DNA of 64,000 nucleotides from Marinococcus sp. PL1-022 (lineage in GTDB: Bacteria; Bacillota; Bacilli; Bacillales; Marinococcaceae), in assembly GCF_033845285.1 (NCBI RefSeq), contig NZ_JAWXCX010000001.1:263495-327494 (forward strand), in the 5' to 3' direction. Shown here piece by piece: positions 37,530 through 46,970 of this stretch. Each line of letters starts with the position of its first letter. Position 1 is the first letter of the stretch. The notes beneath the pieces are model-generated. The model was not told where the DNA came from. It saw only the letters and a program-made list of their open reading frames with translations, and did no database searches. A program made the position numbers and the translations under genes.

Positions 37530-38654
37530 TCAGCCGTCATTCCTTGGGAGCGGATAAAATCCGTTGTAGAGCTGCTGCCATAGCGGCTCTGGAACGTGGT
37601 ATTTCGTCGGCTCGTTTGGATCAAAGGTGGCATTGATCTCGTGCTCGCGCCCCTCCTGGATTTTTCGCACAAATTGATAATCGAGCAGCAATTCCCGTCC
37701 GAGGCAGACCAATTCCGTGCCCGTCTCCAGAGCACTCAGGGCATCATCTGCCGTAAAAATGGAGCCGATACCGACTAATGGAGCACGACCGTCAATCCAG
37801 TCATGGATCAGTTGGATCCGTTTCTTCCCATAATATGGGCCTTCCCGGGTTTCGGAATGAATGTCCATCAGGGACACATGGAAATAATCCAGCGGCTGAT
37901 CGGCCAGCTGATCAATCAATTCTTTCGTTAATTCCATCGTAATTCCCGGAGATTCGGCTTCTTCCGGGGAGAAGCGGTATCCTACAATAAAATTGTCGCC
38001 GCCGTGTTCTCTGGCTGAGGCGGTTACCTCGTCCACAACGGCTAGTGGAAACTTGAATGGATCGGCCCATTCGTCGTCCCGGCGATTATAATACGGGGAG
38101 ACAAACTGCTGAATGAGATAGTGGTTGGCACCGTGGATTTCCACGCCGTCAAAGCCTGCCTGGGCTGCACGTCTCGTCGCTTCGCCGAACGCCTGAATCG
38201 TTTCTTCGATCTCTTCTTTTGTGATTGGGCGGGCCTGATGCTTTTGAGGCTCGCCAAAGCTTGCCAGCTCAATTGTACTTGGCGCCGCCACATCGCCGTC
38301 GGGAGTCAATTTAGGCAGAGACTGGGCCCCGCCGTGATGAATCTGGGCGACGGCTTTTGCACCGTTCTTTTTCATGACAGCAGCTTGCTGGCGCAGGCCT
38401 TCGATATCCGAGTCTCTGGCGATCGACGGCTGTCCGGGGAATGCTTTCCCTAAAGCTGTTACATTGCTTGCTGCTGTAATAGCAAGGCCGACATCCTCCG
38501 ACCGTTTTTCAATATAAGGAAGCTCGCGGTCGGAAATGGTGCCATCCTCGTTGGAGGACACGTGGGTTAACGGCGCTAATACAAAGCGGTTTCTTAGTGT
38601 AATTCCATTCGGTAATGTTAATGGTTGAAATAATGGGGTATATTTTTCGTTCAT
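37530..38654 (-). CDS. NADH:flavin oxidoreductase, old yellow enzyme family
   Basis: 374 residues of the OYE family. FMN-barrel landmarks: LFQPLTLPNGITLRNRFVLAP at the start, AQIHHGGAQS, FDGVEIHGANHYLIQQFVSP (His-Asn substrate pair) and YYNRRDDEWA. It reduces activated C=C bonds using a flavin. Start ATG follows AAGGAGGGCTTAAGCA. It is divergent from the DoxX gene; the shared 195-bp spacer holds two CRP/FNR-type palindromes. Confidence 0.93.
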   Translation of the reverse strand: MNEKYTPLFQPLTLPNGITLRNRFVLAPLTHVSSNEDGTISDRELPYIEKRSEDVGLAITAASNVTALGKAFPGQPSIARDSDIEGLRQQAAVMKKNGAKAVAQIHHGGAQSLPKLTPDGDVAAPSTIELASFGEPQKHQARPITKEEIEETIQAFGEATRRAAQAGFDGVEIHGANHYLIQQFVSPYYNRRDDEWADPFKFPLAVVDEVTASAREHGGDNFIVGYRFSPEEAESPGITMELTKELIDQLADQPLDYFHVSLMDIHSETREGPYYGKKRIQLIHDWIDGRAPLVGIGSIFTADDALSALETGTELVCLGRELLLDYQFVRKIQEGREHEINATFDPNEPTKYHVPEPLWQQLYNGFYPLPRNDG

Positions 38655-38766
38655 TGCTTAAGCCCTCCTTCTGCCAAAATACTATAGCACGAGCCAAAAG
38701 AAGTTCGCGAAAAAGTTGCTTATCATGTTCATCATCTTTCACATATGAACACTTTGTGTCCATTCA

Positions 38767-38782
38767 TGTGAATATATTCACA
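38767..38782. promoter_or_regulatory. CRP/FNR-type palindrome, site 1
   Basis: TGTGAATATATTCACA is a perfect 16-bp palindrome of the TGTGA-N6-TCACA form used by B. subtilis Fnr and other CRP-family regulators. It would overlap the -35 region of a DoxX promoter (TTCACA, 16 bp, TATATT at 38799-38804). Confidence 0.65.
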
Positions 38783-38818
38783 AAAGCAATAAATGTGATA
38801 TATTAAAGATAAGAAATA

Positions 38819-38834
38819 TGTGAATACATTCACA
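38819..38834. promoter_or_regulatory. CRP/FNR-type palindrome, site 2
   Basis: TGTGAATACATTCACA has the same two half sites as site 1. The centres are 52 bp apart, close to five helical turns. It lies just before the DoxX ribosome site, so binding here would favour repression, perhaps by looping. Confidence 0.65.
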
Positions 38835-38849
38835 AGAGGAGGGTTCACA

Positions 38850-39365
38850 ATGATTATTCGTTTTTTGAAGGAATCGACGATTGCGACGGTACTGTTTCTG
38901 ATGGCTCGCCTGTACTTAGGCTGGACGTGGCTCACTTCGGGGTTTGGTAAAATAACAGAGGGCTTTAATCCAGGCGGGTTCCTGCAGGGGGCGGTTGCTG
39001 AACCGGTCATGCAGGGCGGAGGAACAATGCCAGCTTACCCCTGGTACATTGCCTTCCTGGAAAATGTCGCTATTCCGAACGCCGGACTGTTTGGCTTTCT
39101 CGTCATGTGGGGTGAAGTACTGGTAGGTGCCGGCTTAATCGTTGGCTTGTTTACAACCACTGCCGCCTTCTTCGGCGGTACGATGAACATGGCATTTCTG
39201 CTGGCGGGTACAGTGTCGACTAACCCGGTCATGCTTATTCTTGCCATCCTTATCCTGGTTGGAAAAGGTAATGCCGGTAAAATCGGTCTCGACCGCTTTG
39301 CTCCAGCTTTGAAAGAAAAAATTGGACGCAGGCCCAAAGAGCAACAAACGCCAAAAGCCGCATAG
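38850..39365 (+). CDS. DoxX-family membrane protein
   Basis: 171 residues with four hydrophobic segments. ARLYLGWTWLTSGFGKI near residues 20-36 is the DoxX signature, and the C-terminal LDRFAPAL tail fits. DoxX proteins in Bacillaceae are often induced by thiol, quinone or oxidative stress and may act with thiosulfate metabolism or sulfhydryl control. ATG 38850 follows GAGGAGGGTTCACA; the 5' extension to 38820 runs through operator site 2 and is rejected. Pairing with an OYE reductase suggests an electrophile or redox response. Confidence 0.88.
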   Translation: MIIRFLKESTIATVLFLMARLYLGWTWLTSGFGKITEGFNPGGFLQGAVAEPVMQGGGTMPAYPWYIAFLENVAIPNAGLFGFLVMWGEVLVGAGLIVGLFTTTAAFFGGTMNMAFLLAGTVSTNPVMLILAILILVGKGNAGKIGLDRFAPALKEKIGRRPKEQQTPKAA

Positions 39366-39373
39366 CAGTAAAT

Positions 39374-39401
39374 AAAAAGCCCCTGCCGGGGGGCTTTTTT
39401 T
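39374..39401 (+). terminator. terminator after the DoxX gene
   Basis: AAAAAGCCCC pairs with GGGGCTTTTT around a short loop, followed by more T. Confidence 0.85.
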
Positions 39402-39548
39402 CCTGTGCGAATATGTAATAATATCGAAATAATACGGAGAAACGTTTATGAAACAGCAGCAGTGGAATGATAGGTGTTAGCAGTGTTAAAGCAAAAATTA
39501 TTTAATGATGTTTGATAGATAGCTGTGTTTGGAAGGGAGGCTGCATTC

Positions 39549-39695
39549 ATGGAATTTATTATAGGTATTCTGCTGCTCGTCGTATTCGTTTTCCTGGCTA
39601 TTCGTATGGCGGGATGTTTCTTTAAGTTTATCCTGCCGGTGGCCATTGTACTTTTGATCGCTTACTTTATTTACAACGCCATACAGGGCGGATGA
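39549..39695 (+). CDS. 48-residue two-helix membrane protein
   Basis: The frame MEFIIGILLLVVFVFLAIRM to the TGA at 39693 encodes 48 residues. Two hydrophobic helices (about 3-18 and 27-43) are separated by a short RMAGCFFK turn. ATG follows GGGAGGCTGCATTC, and a very strong terminator stands 15 bp after the stop, so it looks like a genuine small gene with its own unit. No family is recognised. A role as a membrane-stress or regulator peptide is only a guess. Confidence 0.68.
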   Translation: MEFIIGILLLVVFVFLAIRMAGCFFKFILPVAIVLLIAYFIYNAIQGG

Positions 39696-39709
39696 CATTA
39701 AGTAAACGA

Positions 39710-39751
39710 AAATCCCGCTTTTCAGTACCTACTGAAAAGCGGGATTTTTTT
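39710..39751. terminator. strong terminator after the 48-residue gene
   Basis: AATCCCGCTTTTCAGTA pairs with TACTGAAAAGCGGGATT over up to 17 bp, followed by a T run. Confidence 0.92.
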
Positions 39752-39917
39752 ATGCTTCGTTTTCGTCTTTGTTCACTTGGCCACTCAGATAATTGTTAAT
39801 AGCGTGGACAGGTCACAAGAGAGAAAAAAGAAACCAAAAGGTCTGGGCAAAACAGGTGAAAAACAGAATTAAAAAATAAATCAGAAAATTATTGTGTTAG
39901 ATAAGCTTACATAAAAG

Positions 39918-39946
39918 TTGTTTTCTGCCCGAATGTTGCTTAGACT
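39918..39946 (+). promoter_or_regulatory. candidate SigA promoter of the guanidine operon
   Basis: TTGTTT, 17 bp, TAGACT. Transcription would start near 39953, about 20 bases before the riboswitch. The sequence from 39752 to 39917 holds nothing else recognisable. Confidence 0.6.
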
Positions 39947-39970
39947 ACAAATCAACAGCAAAAACAGTAT

Positions 39971-40125
39971 ATAGGTTTCCGCCAGCTGGAAACGCCAATG
40001 CTTTCTAGGGTTCCGCTTCTTGAAAAAGAAGGGCAGGTCCGAGAGAAAGCGGTACAGGCATTATTGTCTGTATACACGGAGGGACAAAAGCCCGGGAGAG
40101 TGAAAACTCTTCCGGGCTTTTTATT
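39971..40125 (+). promoter_or_regulatory. Guanidine-I (ykkC) riboswitch with overlapping terminator
   Basis: The conserved ykkC class-1 core is visible: CTAGGGTTCCG at 40005-40015, GGTCCGAGAG at 40036-40045 and ACACGGAGGGACAAAAGCCC at 40074-40093. The 3' part GCCCGGGAGAGT (from 40090) also forms the 5' arm of a terminator with ACTCTTCCGGGC (to about 40117) and a T-rich tail. Guanidine binding should hold the aptamer and prevent the terminator, switching the operon on. The downstream genes are the known guanidine-degradation set. Confidence 0.95.
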
Positions 40126-40160
40126 TATTTTCAGGTGCTTATATTACTAAGGGAGGCTTC

Positions 40161-40868
40161 ATGATGGAAAAGATAATTGAAGCAGGAAGCAAATGGTCGA
40201 ATGTGGTGGCAAAGGGAAAAGCAGTCCGGTTTACCGCGCTCGAGGATGGGGCCAATATTTCACTTCTGCTGTACAACGCTAAAAATACGACAGACCGTTA
40301 TAATATGCCCGATTCATTAAAAGCGCAGCACACATCGAAATTTACGAAGGGAAACATTCTGATGACCGACAATGGCCGTGCCATGGCAAGCATCATTGAA
40401 GACAGCTTAGGATGGCATGATCCTATCGGCGGCTATTCGACCAGAGCAGGAACCGACAGCCGGTACGGTGAAACAACATTTCAAAAGCTGTTGAACGAGT
40501 ACTACCGGAGCGGTGAAGAAAACTTCGTCAAGGAGCTGATGCGCCACGGCTTAACGAAAAGAGACCTGGTGCCAAACATCAATTTGTTTTCAAAGATCTA
40601 TGCCGATGAAGCCGGCAGCATGCATTTTGACCCGGAGCATGCCAAAGCGGGAGACACGGTGACGCTCCGTCTGGAAATGGACAGCTTAATGATCCTCTCC
40701 AATACGCCAAATCCACAGGATCCGGCAGCAGACTTTCCATCAGTGCCGGTGAAAATGGAAGTATTTGATGTAAAGGAAGCAGACGAGAACGACTATTGTG
40801 TTAACTATCATCCGGAAAACAGACGGGCGTTCGAAAATACATGGGAATATCATTCATTATTAGTATGA
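40161..40868 (+). CDS. DUF1989 urea-amidolyase-associated protein; carboxyguanidine deiminase subunit 1
   Basis: 235 residues of the DUF1989 family. Landmarks: [32 protein letters not shown] and the strongly conserved [13 protein letters not shown]. Formerly called urea carboxylase-associated protein; in guanidine operons the two DUF1989 proteins form CgdAB, which removes ammonia from carboxyguanidine to give allophanate. Which of CgdA or CgdB this is was not resolved. It starts at tandem ATGs after GGGAGGCTTC. First gene behind the riboswitch; the partner follows by 13 bp. Confidence 0.9.
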   Translation: MMEKIIEAGSKWSNVVAKGKAVRFTALEDGANISLLLYNAKNTTDRYNMPDSLKAQHTSKFTKGNILMTDNGRAMASIIEDSLGWHDPIGGYSTRAGTDSRYGETTFQKLLNEYYRSGEENFVKELMRHGLTKRDLVPNINLFSKIYADEAGSMHFDPEHAKAGDTVTLRLEMDSLMILSNTPNPQDPAADFPSVPVKMEVFDVKEADENDYCVNYHPENRRAFENTWEYHSLLV

Positions 40869-40881
40869 AGGGGAGTTTAAC

Positions 40882-41532
40882 ATGAATATGCTCGCAAAGG
40901 TACAAAGTGAAAGAACCGCGGAAACGGCCGTATATGAACAGCTGATTCCGGCAGGTGAAGGATGGATCAGGGAGCTGCAGCCCGGCCAGGTGTTCCGGAT
41001 TGAAGATGTGGAGGGAAACGAAGCAGCTGACACGCTCTTTTTTGATACGGAGCACCCGGAGGATCATTACAGTGCGATTAACACCATCAACGCACAGAAC
41101 AATATTTATTTAACTACTGGTTCAGTGCTGAAAGCCGAATCCGGAAAGGATCTGCTTGAAATCACGGCCGATACGGTCGGGCGGCACGACACGCTCGGAG
41201 GAGCCTGCTCATCTCAAAGCAATACGGTCCGCTACGCCCATGACCGGGAGCCGATGCACAATTGCCGTGACACATTTATGTATCAGCTGGCCAAATATGG
41301 TCATGATTACAGCAAGCGTGACATTGCGCCGAATATTAACTTTTTCATGAATGTGCCGGTCACGCCGGAGGGCGGCCTGGATTTTGATGACGGAATTTCG
41401 GGACCCGGTTATTACGTGGAAATGACCGCCAAATGTGCAGTCACCGCGCTCATAAGCAACTGCCCGCAGCTGAATAATCCGTGCAGCGGTTTTAATCCAA
41501 CGCCGCTTCGTGTACTCATCTGGGATAAATAA
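40882..41532 (+). CDS. DUF1989 urea-amidolyase-associated protein; carboxyguanidine deiminase subunit 2
   Basis: 216 residues, paralogous to the preceding protein. [45 protein letters not shown] and [15 protein letters not shown] are visible; the Cys/His/Asp content in these blocks fits a metal-dependent deiminase site. It should form the heteromeric carboxyguanidine deiminase with the upstream product. Start ATG follows AAGGGGAGTTTAAC. Confidence 0.9.
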   Translation: MNMLAKVQSERTAETAVYEQLIPAGEGWIRELQPGQVFRIEDVEGNEAADTLFFDTEHPEDHYSAINTINAQNNIYLTTGSVLKAESGKDLLEITADTVGRHDTLGGACSSQSNTVRYAHDREPMHNCRDTFMYQLAKYGHDYSKRDIAPNINFFMNVPVTPEGGLDFDDGISGPGYYVEMTAKCAVTALISNCPQLNNPCSGFNPTPLRVLIWDK

Positions 41533-41559
41533 ATAGACCATTAAAAGGAGAGAGACTGA

Positions 41560-44500
41560 ATGTTTCAAAAGGTACTCATTGCAAACCGTGGAGCGATTGC
41601 TGTCAGAATTGAAAGAACATTAAAAAAATTAAATATTCCGTCTGTAGCTGTGTACACGAAGGCGGATCGCGACAGTCTGCACGTGGCACACGCCGATGAA
41701 GCAGTAAACATCGGTGAAGGGGCTCCGCAGGAAAGCTACCTGAATGAAAAAAAGATTCTGGAAACAGCGATTGAAACAGGAGCGGACGCGATTCATCCCG
41801 GGTACGGCTTTCTGAGTGAAAATGCTGATTTTGCACGCGAATGTGCGAAGCAGAACATTACGTTTATCGGACCGGAGCCGGAGCAGATGGAGCTGTTCGG
41901 GCTGAAGCACACAGCCCGTGCCGCTGCGAAAGAAGCGGGTGTTCCTCTGCTTCCGGGCACAGATCTTTTGGATAGCCGGGAAGAAGCGGCGGCGCAGGCA
42001 GCGGACATCGGCTATCCGGTCATTTTAAAAAGTACGGCTGGCGGAGGCGGCATCGGCATGCGGATCTGTGAAAATGAAGCGTCGCTGCTCGATTCGTATG
42101 AAGGCGTCAAGCACCTGGCGGAGGCAAACTTTAACGATGGCGGCATGTTTCTGGAAAAATACATTCCAAGCGCCCGTCACATTGAAGTTCAGATCTTTGG
42201 CAATCAAAGCGGGGAAGTTGTCGCTTTAGGGGAGCGGGACTGCTCGCTGCAGCGGAGAAATCAAAAAGTGGTGGAAGAAACCCCTGCACCGAATATTACA
42301 GAAGAAACAAGAAAAGCGATGTGGCAGGCCGCCGAGCGTCTGGCGGAAACGTCAGGGTACAGAAGCGCCGGCACGGTCGAATTCTTATACGATCCAGACG
42401 AACGCGAATTTTACTTTTTGGAAGTGAACACGCGGCTTCAGGTAGAGCACGGAGTGACAGAGGAAGTGCTCGGCATTGACCTGGTGGAATGGATGGTAAA
42501 AGAAGCAGCCGGCAGCTGGGATAATCTTGCGGCGAAGGTGCCTGCATCATCAGGGCACAGTATTCAGGCCCGGGTGTACGCCGAGGACTGCGGCCGTGAT
42601 TTCCGCCCGAGCGCAGGCCATATCGACCACGTGCTGCTGTCGGAGCAGGCGAGAAATGAAACGTGGATCCAAAACGGTGTAGAGACAACGACGCTGTACG
42701 ACCCGATGCTGGCCAAGATCATCGTTCATGCCGAAAGCCGGGAGACTGCGCTTGATAAGCTGTATGAGGCGCTTGAAGAAACCCGTTTTTACGGAGTCAC
42801 CACAAACCGTCAGTACGTCCGCGGGCTCCTGCAGGAGCCCCGTGTACGGGAAGGGCGAGTGTTCACCCGCCTGCTGAATGATTTCGACCCGGCGGAAAAA
42901 GCACTGGAGGTGCTGGACGGGGGGGTTCAGACGACTGTGCAGGACGTTCCGGGAAGAACCGGTCACTGGGATGTCGGCGTTCCGCCCTGCGGACCAATGG
43001 ACCCTTTCGCTTTCAGGCTTGGCAATGCACTGTTGAATAATTCGGAAGACGCGAGCGGCCTGGAGCTGACCCTGCAGGGAGGGTCCTATGTTTTCCGGGA
43101 TGATCTCACGTTCTGTGTTACCGGCGGTGACATGGGCGCCACTCTTGAAGGTGAAGCCGTTGCCTTATATGAAACGGTGGAGGCGAAAAAAGGCCAGACA
43201 CTGACGTTTGGAAAAACAACCGAAGGCATGAGAACCTACCTGCTGGTTGAAGGGGGATTTGATAAACCGAAGGTGCTTGGAAGTTCCTCTACGTTCACCC
43301 TTGGGGAGTTTGGCGGACATGCTGGACGAGCCCTGCGCCCGGGAGATGTCCTTGGCGTCCGGGGCAGTACGGACAGCCAGAAGCAGCAGTCGCTTGCTGC
43401 GGACGCGCGTCCGGAATTAAAAAGGGAGTGGACGATCGGTATGATCCCCGGCCCGCACTGCACGCAGGAATTTCTGCAGCCGGAATATTTGCAGCAGCTG
43501 GCAGAAGCAGAATGGGAAGTGCACTTTAACAGCTCCCGGACCGGGGTGCGCCTGATTGGCCCTGCACCGGTCTGGACCCGCGAAGACGGGGGAGAAGCGG
43601 GCCTGCACCCGTCCAATATTCATGATAATGCCTACGCGGTTGGAACGCTTGATTTAACAGGAGACATGCCAATTCTGCTCGGTCCGGACGGCCCAAGCCT
43701 GGGAGGCTTCGTCTGCCCGGTGACAACTGCTTCTGCGGAGTTTTGGAAAATCGGCCAGCTGCAGCCTGGAGACAAGGTGCATTTTCAGCTGCTGACGATT
43801 GAGGAAGCTAATGATCTCCGTCAAACGCAGGAGCGGCTGATCGAATACGTAAGAGCAGGACGGACGGCAGAAGCAGTTACGCTGCCAAAGGAAAATGACG
43901 TTCTGGATCCAGAATACCCGTTGCTCGTCAATGAACGGGAGGGCCGCCGGTTTCCTATCACCGTCCGCATGAGCGGGGATGAGTATCTGCTGGTGGAATA
44001 CGGCGAAATGGAGCTGGATTTGAAGCTTCGTTTTCAGGTACAGGTGCTTATGGAGGCGATCGAAAAAGAAGGTGTGCTTCCGGTTATTGAAATGACGCCG
44101 GGTGTACGCTCCCTGCAGATTCACATTGATCCGCTGCAGATGACAGTCCAGAAGGCCTCCGAGCATGTGCTTCGCATTGACGAGGATCTTCCGCCGCTGG
44201 AGTCGATACAGGTGCCTTCACGGATTGTAAAGCTTCCGCTCTCATGGAATGACCCGTCTGTACAGCTTGCCACAGAACGCTATCAGCAGAATGTGCGGCC
44301 GGATGCTCCGTGGTGTCCGGATAATCTGGAATTTATCCGGCGCATTAACGGTCTCGAAAGCATTGAAGACGTAAAGCAGATAGTATTCGACGCAAATTAT
44401 CTGGTGCTTGGCCTTGGCGATGTGTACCTCGGAGCGCCGCTTGCCACACCGACAGATCCAAGACACCGGCTCGTTACGACCAAATACAACCCGGCACGGA

Positions 44501-45192
44501 CATGGACGCCGGAGAACGCTGTGGGCATAGGCGGAGCATATATGTGCGTGTACGGCATGGAAGGGCCGGGCGGCTATCAGTTTGTCGGCCGGACGATCCA
44601 GATGTGGAACCGGCTGCAGGCAACGGAAAGCTTTGAGCCCGGAAAACCGTGGCTGCTCCGCTTTTTCGACCAGATTCAGTATTACCCGGTTTCGCATGAA
44701 GAACTGACGGACCTGCGGGAAGACTTCCTGCGCGGCCGGTTTGAAGCAGATATTACAGAGACCACCTTCGATCTGGGCGAATACCTGGCATTTCAGGAGT
44801 CGATTCAGGAAAGTGCTGCAGCGTTTAAAGAAAATCAGCAGGCAGCCTTTCAGGCAGAGCGTGAACGCTGGAAAGAGCAGGGCATTGCAGAGCATGTAGA
44901 GGATGACAGCGGAAATGCAGAAGCACCTGAAGAAGAGCTGCCAGCAGATGAGACAGCGGTCCGCTGCTCAATGCCGGGAAGTGTATGGAAGGTCGAAGTG
45001 ACGGAAGGACAATACGTGAACAAAGGCGACGTGCTGGTCATTGAGGAAAGCATGAAAATGGAATTTCCGCAGCAGTCTCCCGAAGCGGGATATGTGGCTT
45101 CCATACATGTAGAGCCCGGAGATGAGGTGCAGGCAGGTCAGTTAATCGTCGGCCTGCGTGCAGAAAAAGAAAGCGGGGTGTCGGTTACATGA
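41560..45192 (+). CDS. Biotin-dependent urea/guanidine carboxylase
   Basis: 1210 residues in the urea carboxylase arrangement: biotin carboxylase domain (about 1-450; FQKVLIANRGAIAVRI, STAGGGGIGMRI, EVNTRLQVEHGVTEE), KipA/KipI-like carboxyltransferase domains (about 460-1080; QDVPGRTGHWDVGVPPCGPMD, then TPENAVGIGGAYMCVYGMEG), and a C-terminal biotinyl domain with the acceptor Lys in EESMKMEFP near residue 1166. It carboxylates guanidine (or urea) using ATP and bicarbonate. The guanidine riboswitch and DUF1989 pair argue for guanidine as the true substrate. Start ATG follows AAAAGGAGAGAGACTGA. It overlaps the allophanate hydrolase start by four bases. Confidence 0.95.
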   Translation: MFQKVLIANRGAIAVRIERTLKKLNIPSVAVYTKADRDSLHVAHADEAVNIGEGAPQESYLNEKKILETAIETGADAIHPGYGFLSENADFARECAKQNITFIGPEPEQMELFGLKHTARAAAKEAGVPLLPGTDLLDSREEAAAQAADIGYPVILKSTAGGGGIGMRICENEASLLDSYEGVKHLAEANFNDGGMFLEKYIPSARHIEVQIFGNQSGEVVALGERDCSLQRRNQKVVEETPAPNITEETRKAMWQAAERLAETSGYRSAGTVEFLYDPDEREFYFLEVNTRLQVEHGVTEEVLGIDLVEWMVKEAAGSWDNLAAKVPASSGHSIQARVYAEDCGRDFRPSAGHIDHVLLSEQARNETWIQNGVETTTLYDPMLAKIIVHAESRETALDKLYEALEETRFYGVTTNRQYVRGLLQEPRVREGRVFTRLLNDFDPAEKALEVLDGGVQTTVQDVPGRTGHWDVGVPPCGPMDPFAFRLGNALLNNSEDASGLELTLQGGSYVFRDDLTFCVTGGDMGATLEGEAVALYETVEAKKGQTLTFGKTTEGMRTYLLVEGGFDKPKVLGSSSTFTLGEFGGHAGRALRPGDVLGVRGSTDSQKQQSLAADARPELKREWTIGMIPGPHCTQEFLQPEYLQQLAEAEWEVHFNSSRTGVRLIGPAPVWTREDGGEAGLHPSNIHDNAYAVGTLDLTGDMPILLGPDGPSLGGFVCPVTTASAEFWKIGQLQPGDKVHFQLLTIEEANDLRQTQERLIEYVRAGRTAEAVTLPKENDVLDPEYPLLVNEREGRRFPITVRMSGDEYLLVEYGEMELDLKLRFQVQVLMEAIEKEGVLPVIEMTPGVRSLQIHIDPLQMTVQKASEHVLRIDEDLPPLESIQVPSRIVKLPLSWNDPSVQLATERYQQNVRPDAPWCPDNLEFIRRINGLESIEDVKQIVFDANYLVLGLGDVYLGAPLATPTDPRHRLVTTKYNPARTWTPENAVGIGGAYMCVYGMEGPGGYQFVGRTIQMWNRLQATESFEPGKPWLLRFFDQIQYYPVSHEELTDLREDFLRGRFEADITETTFDLGEYLAFQESIQESAAAFKENQQAAFQAERERWKEQGIAEHVEDDSGNAEAPEEELPADETAVRCSMPGSVWKVEVTEGQYVNKGDVLVIEESMKMEFPQQSPEAGYVASIHVEPGDEVQAGQLIVGLRAEKESGVSVT

Positions 45193-46928
45193 CAGAGCAT
45201 TTGACGGTGCAGGAGCTGTTAGCGGCTTATCGAAGCAAAAGTGCAGACCCCGGGGAAGTGGTGGACAGCATTCTCGAAAGGGCCGGGAAATATAAGCACA
45301 AAAACATTTGGATTCTCCCTCCTTCCAGGGAGCGGATCCAGCCGTATATTGACCGGCTGGCCGCATTTTCGCCGGAGGAGCTGCCGCTGTGGGGCATACC
45401 ATTTGCTGTGAAGGATAATATCGACGTAGCGGGATGGCCGACGACGGCTGGGTGCGAAGCCTACACCTATACTCCGGACAAGCACGCCTCCGTAGTGGAG
45501 CGTCTCGTCGACGCCGGCGCCATTCCGGTTGGGAAAACGAATCTGGATCAGTTTGCGACAGGGCTCGTCGGCACACGGAGTCCCTACGGAGAAACGCATA
45601 ACGGCCAGAAGGATGAATTGATCAGCGGCGGGTCAAGTGCAGGCTCTGCCGTAGCGGTAGCGTGCGGTCTGGCTGCCTTTTCCCTAGGTACAGATACGGC
45701 AGGCTCCGGGCGGGTTCCGGCTGCGCTGCATGGGATGATCGGGTGGAAATCATCCCTTGGCGCCTGGCCGATCGCCGGCGTCGTGCCGGCATGTGAAAGC
45801 CTGGACTGTGTGACGGTATTCGCCTGGGAGATAAATGATATTCCCCTTGTGGATCAGGCTGCCCGGGGTGTCGACCTGAATGATCCCTGGTCGAAGCCGT
45901 TTGGGGGTTTAAAGAAGCAAAAACCGAAAAAATGGCTGCTGCCGGAAGAAGAACCGGAATTTTACGGGCCATATGAAGAGGACTACCGGCAGGCATGGAA
46001 AAAAACAGTCAAGCAGCTTGAAGAAGGGCCGGAGGAGGTGTCCTATGTGGATACCTCCATACTAAGTGAAGCAGCAGTAGTACTGTACGATGGCCCCTGG
46101 ATTGCTGAACGATGGGCGGCACTTGGCACATTTGTAGAAAAGCACCGCGGCGACGTATTCCCGGTAACCGAAAAAGTACTTTCCAAAGGAGAGGGCAGGG
46201 CATATGGGGCAGCAGAGCTGTTCGAGGCGAGGCACCGGCTGCAGGAAATTAAGCACCACACCGGGCAGTGGCTTGAAAATAATGTGCTTGTACTTCCGAC
46301 ATGTGGAGGAACGTGGACAAGAGAACAGGTCCAAAAAGACCCGGTACAGACAAACAGCGACATGGGCAAATATACGAATCACTGCAATCTGCTTGATATG
46401 AGCGCGATCGCCCTGCCTGCCGGAGAAGCAGCACCGGAAATCCCATTTGGCGTAACGCTGTTCAGTCGTTCAGATGCAGAAAATCTGCTGATGGGGGCGG
46501 CGGAAAGCTGGCAGCAGACAGAGCTTTCTCTGCCGGAAGAACCAGCCGAAAAGCTGATTGCCGTATGCGGGCTTCACATGAGAGGTTTTCCACTTGAAAA
46601 ACAGATGACCGAACGCCGTGCTGAATTCGTGGAAGAAGCGTCCACGGCCCCGGAATATAAACTGATACGCCTGAACAGCGAACCGGCCAAGCCCGGCTTA
46701 ATAAGGGAAGAGGCGGGAGAAGAAATTGACGTTGAACTGTGGCGGATGCCAATCGAAGAGATAGGGAAATTTGCTGCAAAGATTCCTGCTCCGTTAGGCA
46801 TCGGCACGGTCAGGCTGAACGATGGACGCGACGTTATGGGCTTTATTTGCGAAAGCAGTGCCAAAGGAGAAGACATCAGCTCCTTCAAAGGATGGAAAAA
46901 CGCAGAGGCGGCCAAATCATCGATGTAA
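45189..46928 (+). CDS. atzF: Allophanate hydrolase
   Basis: 579 residues. Amidase-signature domain with catalytic Lys75 (PFAVKDNIDV), SGGSSAGSAVAV at about 146-157 and the nucleophile Ser in GTDTAGSGRVPAA near 173. A C-terminal domain (about 450-579) with LNDGRDVMGFICES is typical of AtzF/DUR1-type enzymes. It hydrolyses allophanate to two ammonia and two CO2. ATGA overlap with the carboxylase stop gives translational coupling, since no good separate ribosome site is visible. It finishes the guanidine-to-ammonia pathway. Confidence 0.94.
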   Translation: MTEHLTVQELLAAYRSKSADPGEVVDSILERAGKYKHKNIWILPPSRERIQPYIDRLAAFSPEELPLWGIPFAVKDNIDVAGWPTTAGCEAYTYTPDKHASVVERLVDAGAIPVGKTNLDQFATGLVGTRSPYGETHNGQKDELISGGSSAGSAVAVACGLAAFSLGTDTAGSGRVPAALHGMIGWKSSLGAWPIAGVVPACESLDCVTVFAWEINDIPLVDQAARGVDLNDPWSKPFGGLKKQKPKKWLLPEEEPEFYGPYEEDYRQAWKKTVKQLEEGPEEVSYVDTSILSEAAVVLYDGPWIAERWAALGTFVEKHRGDVFPVTEKVLSKGEGRAYGAAELFEARHRLQEIKHHTGQWLENNVLVLPTCGGTWTREQVQKDPVQTNSDMGKYTNHCNLLDMSAIALPAGEAAPEIPFGVTLFSRSDAENLLMGAAESWQQTELSLPEEPAEKLIAVCGLHMRGFPLEKQMTERRAEFVEEASTAPEYKLIRLNSEPAKPGLIREEAGEEIDVELWRMPIEEIGKFAAKIPAPLGIGTVRLNDGRDVMGFICESSAKGEDISSFKGWKNAEAAKSSM

Positions 46929-46970
46929 AAAGCCAATTAGGTAAAATGTTTCGCAGGGAGGAGCATGAAA

